DNA from: Leptoclinus maculatus
Lineage: Eukaryota > Chordata > Actinopteri > Perciformes > Stichaeidae
Direction: 5' to 3'
Length of the DNA stretch: 64,000 nt
NCBI GenBank assembly: GCA_032191485.1
Contig: JAVDOI010000011.1
Coordinates: 20,137,887-20,201,886, forward strand
Of the stretch, positions 49,196 to 59,745 are shown piece after piece; the first letter of the stretch is position 1; every line of letters begins with the position of its first letter. The notes below the pieces were generated by a model. It saw only the letters and a program-made list of their open reading frames with translations. It did no database searches and was not told the origin of the DNA. A program made the position numbers and the translations under genes.

Positions 49196-50659
49196 TAACT
49201 AGTCAACAAACCAGTCCAGCGTTAGCGGCTCCTGTTTATACTTTGCCCCAACAGAGGCGCATACATTTGTTGCATTTAGCAATTATTAAGGCAAGTAAAA
49301 AAGGTGTAAAACAATTCTTCTACAACTATTTTTCCCCCATTGTAAGCTGTTTCCTAACGCCAAATGTACAAAAATAAATTAGATTTTCTTTCCTTTTCAA
49401 GGGTAGACGTAGGACCTTAAGAGCAAATTCCACAGAGGAGAAGATGTTATAGGTCAACGTTTAAAGGGAATACTAATGGCTATCACACTGAAGCCCCATG
49501 AACCCATGCAGCATGGGAGCCTGCCAAGGCCCACTTCAAATCCGGCCCCTCCAGCCCGACCCTAACCCACTTCCGCCTCCACTCCCTACCCGGGTGGTGG
49601 GTCCGCTATATTAAGTGCCATCCCAAACCAATTCACAGGGAGTGGAAGTGTGTTATAAAACCCTCCGACAGCGAGTCCCTTGATGACCATGTGCGACTCC
49701 GTTTTGTGTTCATCATGGAACACGCTCCATAAAAACGGTTCTGCACGACTACTTTTATTAGTCGATTAAATATATCCTTATCTAGTCCAGAAAACGATAG
49801 ACGTCTTCAACCATTGTTCTGAGATGTTACGATGGTTCCTGTTTCTGCCGGAGAGAGGGGAAGTTCTTCCCGGAGCTTGCTGCTGCATTGATACATTGAT
49901 TCATTCAGCTGCGAGTGTGACTACAGCCACTAGGCCGGTCCACACACACACACACAAAAAAAACCACAGAAACGTACAGAGACACACTGCCAAAGCAAGA
50001 GGAACATAAGAGAGACAGAGCTACACAAGCTCACACATTGAAACAGAAAACAGATCGCTGTGTCCTGCCGGCTTTCAGACAAATTGTCTGTATATAATAG
50101 AGCCTCAGAAGTGAGGAAGAGGAGCTGTCCTGAAATTCATCTATTCAACAAAAAAAGAAATAGAGAAAAGATGTGGAAGAAGTCAGAATGAAAGAAGAGG
50201 GGAGCGAAGAACACATCTCGACAGAGCAACAGAGACACGGGAGCCTCAGACGGAGAGAGGGGGCATGCTAATTAGGGAGTAGGTTGATAACAAATGTATT
50301 AGCGCGCCTCTGAAGGAAGGCAGAGGGGAGGAAGAGGGGTGAGGGAGATAGGAAGAGGTTAACAGAAAGAGGAAGGAGAGGGGAGATGCTGAAGTAGAAG
50401 GCAGTGGGAGACACGGGGTAATTATGAAAGTCATTGATAAAGAGGTAATAAATGTCCTGGAGGGGAGCGGGAGTGACAGAGACAGAGGAGCAGTGGAGGA
50501 GAAAATGAGGACTGGGATCCTTTTGATAATAAACTTTCAGCGTGGAGCGCAATGTTATTACCACTCTTATTAACTTTGGTGAATAATACTCAAGTAGTTA
50601 TGTCGCAAGGTCTGATATGGTTTTTCTTCCTGCTGGAAAATGAGAGGTGGAAACTGCTT

Positions 50660-50905
50660 TTGAAATGGGAAGATGACATTTTAGCTAACGAAGAAGCTAG
50701 TTAGCGATACGTCAACATGGCTACATACACGGAATATTTTATTTAATACAGTTCAGTGTAATATTTAACTTTACATGAGCTGAAATGAACAGTCTGGCAG
50801 CCAGTTAAAAACGTAACATAACATATGGTTAAGTAAACCAGCTAGCTAGAATAGCAAAGCATTGTTAAAAGCTAGCTGCTCCATCTGTTTCCTTTTTTCC
50901 CTATT
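50660..50905 (+). repeat. Unrecognised repeat pair, copy 1
   Basis: Shares ordered blocks with 53870-54110: ATGGCTACAT, a CAGTGTAATATTTA-like block, CAGTTAAA, CCAGCTAGCTAGAA and a TTTCC end. CTGGCAGCCAGTTAAAAA at 50794 also recurs at 52943, outside the second copy. I do not recognise the family. Confidence 0.5.
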
Positions 50906-52034
50906 TTGTTTTCCCAAACTGAATGAAAACAAATTTTTTTGTAAAATGTAATTGTTGTATACAAATTGTAGCTTTTTAATGTCATAATTTTAAAACTTTA
51001 TCTGGACTTGTATAAAAAGGCTCAAGTTTAGTTTGTTGTCTCGAGAACGTCCTTTGAAGTTTCAAAAAGAGGATGGCCATTATTTAGCAACATATTTTTA
51101 GATATTCTTTTGAATAAATTACTGTCCACTGCTTTATTGATTTATTCATGAGAAACTCCACAACACTTTCTTTAAAGAATTGTACACTGGCGCATAAAAA
51201 GAGGTGTAAGATGCCGACAATCTAGTTTCTATAATCACAATTTTTACATGCAATATAGAAAATTCTTTAGCGCAATCGATCATACTCATATTCTCTAATT
51301 TTTCATACAAAGCATCATGAGACATTTTAAAATGTACTACTACTTAGATAAGATTTATTAAAAAAAAAAATCTTTTTTTAAAGTGGACTTACTGTGGGAC
51401 GTTAATCAAATATTATGCTTTATTCATTTTAGACATTTCCTTTAAGAAAGTTAAATCTAAATATTAATATTTCTGTTCATTCCCAATTCCCAGACCATTT
51501 AACTCAAAATCCCTTTGGCGCTTCCCTTCTCTGAATAGCCCAAGGGACCCGCAGACACACACACAAGCACACGCTAAGCTGCTCTTTGGGGATCTGGGTC
51601 CTCTCCTTCAGGGGAAATAAGAACCACTGCAATGTCTTCATTTCACGTCCTGCTTTGTTAAATGCAGTAAATGTGAAAAAACTAAAAGGAATTATCATTA
51701 TGTCGTGAGTGATAATACATAACCATCTTACACTACATAATGATACAATGTAACATACTGCAGGTGTTACAGCAACTCACACATTTTAGGGTTTTTTCTC
51801 CATCTTTGTCAGTTTCCATGGATCACTTGTCAGTCAAACAGCTTCTGCACTGCACTTTACAAACATCACCTGCCGATCAAAAAGCGCATGTGTGTCTTTT
51901 TCCTCAGTTTCTCCGTTGGTGGAGTTTGAGATTCTGCAGGTGGCGCTCTCTTCTTTGTTTGTCCCGCCGTGCCGCTCATGCAACCATCAACCCATCTCTT
52001 CTCTTAAAGACAAACTTAAGGGGGGGGGACACAC

Positions 52035-52863
52035 TAGTGCTGGGCGGTATACCGGTTCAACCGAACGGCATGCTGGGTACAGCTCGCTAGCTAGCTCGGT
52101 AGCACAACAGTCCGTTAACAGCTAGGAGAGGCTCCGTCGCTACAGTAACGTTACATTAAAGAACAGAACAGAGCGATGCAGGATGAACAAAGACAGACCG
52201 GAGATGCACCGATAGAGTCTGTGCCCAAGAGAGGAGCTGGGTCTGCTGTTTGGAAGTGTTTTGGTTTTAAAAAATCCGACGTTTTGAGAGTTTGTCGAGC
52301 CACTGTTGTTGACGCTGGTGGTAACACGAGCAACTTACTCCATCACCTCAGCAGAAAACATGGGTTGGAATACCAAGAGTGTGATTACAGTCGTCAACCA
52401 GTAACGTTACCGCGAGTGAAACAGTGAAGCCGAAGGGTCAGACATCGCTTGAAGAGGCATTTGCTCGAGGCAGCATATGACAAGAAAAGCAAGCGGCATA
52501 GCGACATTACAAACGCAATAACGATCCAGCTATGCAAGGACATGGTGCCGCTACAGACAGTCGAGAAAGACTCAGAGCAATGATTAAAACGCTGGATTCA
52601 AGGTACGTCTCACCGGGGCGACAATACTTCAGCCAAACTGCTATCCCAACATTAGACGAACAAACGAGCAAACCCTCTAGTAAGCAAAGCCTTTATACTT
52701 GATGACATTAAAATGTTTTTATATTCTATGTACTCCTGACAGTAGAGTAAGCCACTATAAACCTATATAAGAACCCAGTCAAGGAAAAAAAGAAATACCG
52801 TGAAACTGCCAGAATCTTAAAAAATACCGTGATACACATCTTTGGTCATACCGCCCAGCACGA
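52035..52863 (+). mobile_element. hAT-superfamily DNA transposon, internally deleted copy with 8-bp target duplication
   Basis: The left end reads TAGTGCTGGGCGGTAT and the right end is its near-perfect reverse complement ATACCGCCCAGCACGA (14 inner bases exact). Immediately outside, GGACACAC is repeated exactly on both sides (52027-52034 and 52864-52871), which is the 8-bp duplication expected of hAT transposition. Inside is a BED-finger transposase fragment followed by frameshifted remnants of the next transposase segment, then non-coding sequence. At 829 bp it is far shorter than an autonomous element, so it is a deletion derivative unable to make its own transposase. Confidence 0.9.
52176..52427 (+). 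pseudogene. hAT transposase N-terminus with BED zinc finger, truncated
   Basis: An 83-codon reading frame with the BED-finger layout: SAVWKCFGFKKSD, then one Cys in VLRVC, then GGNTSNLLHHLSRKHGLEY giving the H...H pair. The first Cys of the usual CxxC is Leu, so a zinc ligand is lost. The frame stops at 52427. In another frame downstream, up to about 52680, further transposase-like peptides follow: SLEEAFARG, KDMVPLQTVEKDSEQ and TLDSRYVSPGRQYFSQTAIP. The original protein was therefore longer and is now broken by frameshift and deletion. BED fingers bind DNA in ZBED/hAT transposases. This copy is almost certainly inactive. Confidence 0.82.
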
Positions 52864-53869
52864 GGACACACCACTTCCTCAGCTCCACATGGGGGTTTTC
52901 CCTGAGACTTGCCTGCAGTAAATATAATAAAGCTGTGATAAACTGGCAGCCAGTTAAAAATGTGCCATAGAAATCAGTGAAAGTTGTTTGTACATAAGCG
53001 CTGCAGGTAATTGCCGGAAATCGTGAATTCCCCAATTAAAACGAGTAATTTAATGTCCCCGCAGCAGCGCGTCGAAGCGGCTGACTTTGCAGTGTAAAAG
53101 TCATACCTGCGCTCAAAAATTAAACCATCAAAACGCTGCGGTGAAACATCTCTTCATGCCACGAAGGACATAGCGGCCCCATGCAAAAAAAGGAAAAAAT
53201 GCAGGTGTTGTGCTTTGATAAGAGCATCATTAGGCGGTGTGTTAGCAAATGTCTTCAGGGTTCTCGTGTTAACACTGTAGACCAATTACAGTCAAACCCG
53301 GACTCTCTCTGCCTCCCTCTCTCCCTGCTTTTACTCTCCGCGCTTCTCCGGGTCTCGTCGCCTCTTTCTACCCGGTGTAAATAATGTAATTTGTCACAGA
53401 CGGGCCTCCGTGTAGGAGATGACCTTTCCAAACCTCACACTAAATTGGCCCCGGCTAGAAAAAGCTACGTCATTAGCCCTCTCCGTCTCTGTCTCGCTCT
53501 CACGTCCCCCAACGTCTCCCCAGCTCAAATTCAGTTTCATTATTCCTGTTTAATTTGAAATTCCGTGTTTAATCTACTGTCTTGTGAGGCTAACTAGCTC
53601 TCGAGTCTTTCTTTCTATCTCTCAAATGTGTCGCAGTCACACACACAAACCGAATCATGAAGCCATGCTCTTTCATTTAAAGGGGGATTTGATCTTCTGA
53701 TGTGACCAAAGTGTTTTCATTGAAACACTTTACTGCTTAGAGAGCCCTGTTAAGTGTCTCTTTTTATTTTGTATCGCATTGTTATAAATGTGTCTGTATT
53801 GTTTTTGTGTGAGATTGTTGACCGTGTATCTAGATGCTCCCTCTGAGAGGGAGAAATGCACACCCTTAA

Positions 53870-54110
53870 GATAATGCTACCGTTATGGCTACATGGCCAC
53901 ATACCAAGGTCATCTTTAATACTGTTGAGTGTAGTTATTATTATAGTTATTAGCTTTATGTGAAATTAAGTTTTCTAACGTAATGGTCCGGTAATCAGTT
54001 AAACACACACAGTTAAAAAGCAGCACATACTGCTGTGCTGCTACTGTTCTGTGCTAGCTAACCAGCTAGCTAGAAATATCGTTAGCCGTTTCCTGCAGAC
54101 AGAAACCAGT
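53870..54110 (+). repeat. Unrecognised repeat pair, copy 2
   Basis: ATGGCTACATGGCCACATAC, GAGTGTAGTTATTATTA, GGTAATCAGTTAAA and AACCAGCTAGCTAGAAATA align in order with the copy at 50660, with indels. The boundaries are estimates. Confidence 0.48.
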
Positions 54111-55104
54111 CAGCATCAGCTTCATGTGGGTATTATTTTATCCCCATTTTGAGTTAGCATATTGCTAACCAGACGTTAGCGGAAGTCTCTGGTGCGGATG
54201 CTCAAAAGTAGCTTCTGCAGCCCTGTTTTGATAATAAATAATTGTATATTATAAACCATAATGAACCTTCTGGTTTTGTTATGCTTCTGTCCCAAGGAGA
54301 ATACTCTTTGAACTGTAAACCATACCATTTATTTTGGTATTTCATCCCATGTCACTATGTAAATGTAAACCAATACAAATTTGGTCACAAAAAAAACCCT
54401 GTAAATTTGCCATTGTTATTATCAATTTTATTATTTGTATTATAGTGATAATTATTGACATTACATTTAAAAAAAGATATTGTGATAATATATTTGGCAA
54501 TATCGTCCATGCATACCCTAACCCTCAATGTTTTAATTACCAGGAACAAGTATTTTGTGGGGCACTATTCCCTTTAGTTTGATAGTGGGTGGTAATCCCA
54601 ACATGTAGGTAGAGCGTTAACTCTGCCCAGGTTGCTAAAAACTACAAAATTCCCAGACACAAACAGGGCATGACTTCAGTGCCCTCAGTGGTAGCTACGC
54701 CTGCGGTGCCTACCTTGTGCAAGCTGTGTGTAAATTAGCCGTGATTTTTCACAGGTCCGAGTGTGCCGCGCTGCCAACAGGCTGGCTAGATGAAACATGT
54801 GGCGTACCATAAGCACCTATTTGTAAATTATACAACTATTATTGCAGACTGCAGGGACCTGTGCAGGACTCTGGCGGGGAAAAAAAAAAATCACATGTTG
54901 GACACCTGCTGAAACGTTCCAAGTTGGGAGGGCTAAAACATCCCTCTGACAGACAGCTAGACTGGCGTCCAATATGTTCGTGTAAAGCAAGAATGAAGTC
55001 GGCTTACTGCCTTAAAATACTCACAATACAGATATACAGTCAATATCAACCGGCAACTACAGCAGAGACGAGCAAACTACTGGAGCACTCGGTTCAACGC
55101 AGGG

Positions 55105-55360
55105 TGTGTGTGTGTGTGTTGAAGAAAGAAAGAGTGTGTGTGTGTGTGTGTGTGTGTTTGTGTGCATGCATTATCATTCCTCAGCACCATGCTCCTCTTG
55201 GCAGATGGCTCTGCCAACCTCGGGGGCCTGGGGTGTGTGTGTGTGTGTGTTGTCTTGGTATCTTGGGGGCATGAGGGCAGAAGCTACCTGGTGCTGACTG
55301 CCAAGACTCTCGCTCTCTCTTTCTCTAAATCCTCCCAACACACACACACACACACACACT
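55105..55360 (+). repeat. Cluster of short TG and CA runs
   Basis: TG runs near 55105, 55133 and 55232 and a CA run near 55339, in a 250-bp interval that is otherwise complex. Confidence 0.85.
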
Positions 55361-57105
55361 CCTGCAGATATGCCTAACCCAGTCACGACTTTTTAAAATG
55401 CATGCGACAGAATTTGTTTTTTTAATTAGGTGCAGCGGTTAAGACTGGTTTTTGAAAGACGCCGTCGTGAAGACAATGCGAGTGATTATTATTTGGATTA
55501 TGCAGCTTATTATTTTGACGAGAGCGGCAGAAGGAAACTCGTACCTCCGTGTTATCACAGAGAATCACACCAGATCATCATGACACAGTTCTGCTAGAGG
55601 GCACGCACTGCACTTCATTAACTCATTAAACTAATTACTAATTCTAATTCCATAACAACACTACTTAAAGCAAATACTTGATTAACTAATTGAAGTAATT
55701 ATTTATTGGTTTTAACAAGAAATTAGAGAATGTAATTTCAAGCAGGCTCTTCAGTAAATAGTTTGACCCATCCATAATTCAATTCTCTCAGCAAATACAT
55801 TTATATTATCGGAGGCAAACAGTTTACAAATTGAATCAATTCATTACTAAATAAACAAAAAAAAAGCATTCCATAGTACTGTGCGCTTCATATTGCGATG
55901 AGCAACGATTTTCAGCTGAGCTGATGCATATCTGATGGATATTACAATTTCTGGTGATTTTCGCCTTTCAAAAACTCTAAAAACCGCTCACCCTCCACTT
56001 ATCGCTCCACTGTGTATCCTCTGATAAAAAACAACAACACCGCAAGTTATCTTTTGAGCAATAACTACACAGATAATTGTGGGTATTAAAAGGTGGGGAA
56101 CTCTGCCGATATTAGAACAGCAGCTACAACAGTGATCTGATCCCACGGGGAACATCCGGTACAGTTATGTACGCTATTCTGCTTTATAGTCTAATTAGTA
56201 GTTACAAGGCTTTTAGTCACATCTATTGACAGGGCTGTTGTGTTTTGTTTTTTTACACACCATTAACTGGAAGTAATATCCCAACACAGTGCAACAATCT
56301 CCTCTTCTGCTTGTTCGGTAAGCCGGCAGCTTCAGTGTGAAATGTTTCCTTCTGATGCGGGGAACACTCGCTTCTGACTCTACCAGTCTGTTTCAATAAA
56401 GATATTGCAGCTCAGAGAGACGTACTGCCTCGGTATAAGTACTTCAGCTGCACTCACAACTGACTTTTTATTGCACCTCATTGAGCCACTGACTGCCTGT
56501 TGGGTCTTATCTGATGTTCGTCATGGTGATTTGCTGTGTGCGTATGTTTTTTTGGGGGTTTTTTCAATTATATTTTCATCATGTGTTTAAAATTTTATTT
56601 AAGTTCATTTTAATTTTGTAAGATATTACACACAAAATTAATTCTTTATAGTGATGATAAAAGATGAAGGAAGTGTGATGGTGTAGCTAGAGATTTGACA
56701 TTTTTAGTAATTACCTAAAGAGCTGATTTATTTCAGGATTGAATTTAAATTCTTAACCACGTCAATCAATAATTGGCTTCTGGGGATAATGCTGTTCTAG
56801 TTAACAGCCATATTGCATGTTGCCCTGTGGCCTTTTGGCTCATTATCCATGGTATGTGCAATTATCAAATCAAAATGTATTTAGGGAAAGCATGGTGATA
56901 ACCTCAGCCAATGCCAACGTGAACATCAGTAATAATGAAGGTCTTCCTGAAACTTTGAAAGACTACAAACATGGTCACAATACCCATGTTGTGTCGATTC
57001 CTAAAGGAGCAAACTGGTTGCGTGACCCAATCAAGTTATTGTAGATAACGCTGGTTTCCAGCGGTGAGGTTACATTAATCTGGAGCAGGTAAATCACACC
57101 CGTGT

Positions 57106-57440
57106 CTAGGGCTGGGTATCTTAAAAAAAATGACAATACCAGTACAAACACCAGTACCCTTACAGTGATACCGATACCAATAGAGTACTTCGTTCTATCC
57201 ATGGTGGTGGGACAGCGTTGTTGTGGAAGCATAATATAATTTTAACCCTCCGGTTCCCCTACAGGTTAAAGCTCCGTTTGCGCTGTTATCTGCCGGCACC
57301 GTTAGCTGCTGGCACCGTTAGCTTCTAGCTGCTGGTTCAGACTGTTCTGCGTTTAGAGCCGTGTGCAGGCAGGTAATCCCGGCTGTATGGGTTTCAGCTG
57401 GAGCGGTAGTAGGCCAATCACACGTCGCAATAAACCGAAG
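57106..57440 (+). mobile_element. hAT-like element, 5' end only
   Basis: CTAGGGCTGGGTATC followed by repeated ATACCAGTAC and GATACCGATACCAATA motifs is typical of the left terminus of a large group of fish hAT elements. No matching right end GATACCCAGCCC was found nearby, so this seems to be a truncated copy. The right limit is a guess based on where the familiar GC-richer leader sequence fades. Confidence 0.45.
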
Positions 57441-57989
57441 AACGCTTGCGGTGACTGGGTAGAAAACCATCGTCATTATTTTTCTAGATCTCGGCACAAA
57501 AAGGATCGACTGCAGGTATCTTTGGACTGGAGGAGTTTGGATACTTCCTGGTACTGGGTTACAGACACCCTGGCCTACTCTCTGCCCTTGGCCAGTGATT
57601 ATTACATTTCATAATTTCTCCAACAAAGGGCACGTAACGTTCCACAAGGTGAAGTGGAGGCTCTGGGAACATGGCATTGAACAGAACATATGCGTTACTG
57701 TGTCCTGCTGAGGTGCAAATTATGGCTGATGAAGCCTCCAAGACCTTCGACACCCCGGAAGAAGCTTCAGAATTCAAATCCACCGTGGACTAGACAGATG
57801 GCAGACTGCATGTTTCTGGACATTTCCGACACTCAATGGGTCTCGCATAATTTATTCCTTGATGTAGTTTGGATCAGGAATTATTGTGTGATCAAACCCT
57901 AGGAAGAGGTATGATGTTGTTATTGTGTTGGTGTCAGACAGACTAACTTGGGATGCTATTCAATATCACTTATACAAGGAAATGATACA

Positions 57990-59210
57990 TCTGTTGAAGA
58001 AATGTTGACTTTGCACTTTGTTCACTTTGTCTAATGAATATGGTGATAACCCGGGGAAATATCCAAAAGTCGTTTTGAAGATGGGTCAATTTCTAGCGTT
58101 TAGTGAGTTGAATCAGTTCAGGATCTTGACCCTTTTTTCCAACATGAAGATATTACTAATACTTTCACTCCCCTTCCTACTCGTTTAGAATGATGCTTGT
58201 GAGTTAACGGAGACCTTCTTTGCTGGATCAGATCTTCTTCTAAGGAGTCAGTTTTAAAAACATCCGTTATTTTTGATGAAGCTATACAAATAAAAGAAAC
58301 ATCCAGAAGAGCAAAGCCTCTGGATCAGATGAGCGGAGTAATGACTTTGATGAAGAGATTCTTTGTATAATCACTGATTTCTTCTCATCTTTTAAGGGGC
58401 GCCAATATTTCCTTTTCCCCATTTTTCCGGAGCCAACGGCTTCAATGTGAAGTGAACGTGGGGGGGGGGTGCTCTACTTACATATCTCTAATGGGCAGAA
58501 TATCACTGATAAAGATAAATGTTCCGCCGAAGACTTTATGTCCCATCCAGATGGTTGACATTTTGTTTTCTTATAAGACACTTAAAGAAGTGAACAGATG
58601 GCTTCGCTCTTTGTGCGGAGCAAGTGCAAACCTTGAAATGTCTCCACTCCGACTCTCAGCAATACACGAGGGTCTAGATTTAAACACAATGATAGAGTTT
58701 TAACTGTTGACCTCTGTTTTATACTAGTTCAGCCGCAACCAATGTGTGTACCTTAATTATCGGAAATTACTCAAAAGCGTGGAAGATAACGGTATTTGTG
58801 GGATGTGATAATGCAAGTGGATCGTCTGCTGAACAATTAGCTCAAAGGCTCATCTCCTTAATTAAGACTTCTTAAGATTCTTGAAATTGAGGCATTTTAT
58901 CTCCTGCGCTACTTTGCTGACCGACAGCCCCGTTTCAGTTGTTCTACGATGGATACCCGTCGCTCAGGATCAGTAAAAAGACGTTGGAAAAGACTCCGTC
59001 AGCAGTAAATGTTTACGCCATGTGGAAGATATCCGTTAGGATGCACAGACTGTATGTAATCGGAGCAGAGCATTCTTCACATCCCCTCTTGAGACGCCTT
59101 TTCTTTTTTTATCCTAATATGTCACAGATGTGGTACTTGAAGTCATTGTTTACAACCTTTTGTCATGTTGCGGTGATACTGGACCTAAATCCTAAAAGAA
59201 ACTGAGAAAA
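57990..59210 (+). pseudogene. Decayed L1-type LINE ORF2 remnant
   Basis: Fragments in L1 ORF2 order: NEYGDNPGKY (near 58030); a short segment near 58270-58330 like the pre-catalytic RT region; ISLMGRISLIKINVPPKTL with the following MVDILFSYKTLKEVNRWL (58479-58620), typical of the region after the RT core; and near the C-terminus GAEHSSHPLL...FFYPNMSQMW (59050-59140), matching the conserved H...CP...W segment. The RT core between about 58340 and 58450 appears deleted. AT-rich sequence to about 60390, ending in a GCACAATAAG-like tail, may be the rest of the C-terminus and 3' UTR. It contains a MITE. Inactive. Confidence 0.7.
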
Positions 59211-59556
59211 CATTGAGTTGATTCATTATTAGTTCTTAGTTAAATGTATTTCAGCTGGAAAGACACATCCGTATAACGTTACATATCCTTTTGCAGGAAG
59301 AATTCAGTCTCGGTCTGCAGTCGTTGGCACAATTACTCTTTGGCGCAGCGAGAATAAATACTTCTGGAATACATCAAATCCACATGAAACAGGCGACTTT
59401 TTAAATATCTGGAAACTCTTTCCTAAAGCTGCGCTAATCAATATGTTTTATATTAACAACGGCTTAAATGACCCTGTGAAATGTGAAAAATTTCAACTGT
59501 AGTGATAAGTAACATATAGGCGCCTGCACATAATCTGGGTGCAACCTAATTTCTAC

Positions 59557-59745
59557 AGATGTTGCCATCCCTCTTTTTCTTTCCCCGATACCGGTACTTG
59601 AACTTGCGTAGCGACAGATAAAGGGTTATGATGAGATACCAGTGCGTTAAAAACAAATGAATATACTAGTATCATATCGGCTGATACACAAGTTCAAGTA
59701 TTGGAATCTGTATCGGTTCAGGAAAAAATTGGTATGGCAACATCT
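59557..59745. mobile_element. MITE with roughly 55-bp terminal inverted repeats
   Basis: A 189-bp element. The left end AGATGTTGCCAT is exactly the reverse complement of the right end ATGGCAACATCT. The inverted similarity continues inward with mismatches through a TTTTTC/CCGATAC segment to TACTTGAACTTG on the left, matched by CAAGTTCAAGTA on the right. There is no coding potential. Candidate flanks CTAATTTC and GAAATTTC (6 of 8 identical) might be a decayed target duplication if the ends extend a few bases further, which is uncertain. The GATACC/GTATCG-rich termini resemble hAT-type MITEs of fish. Confidence 0.78.
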
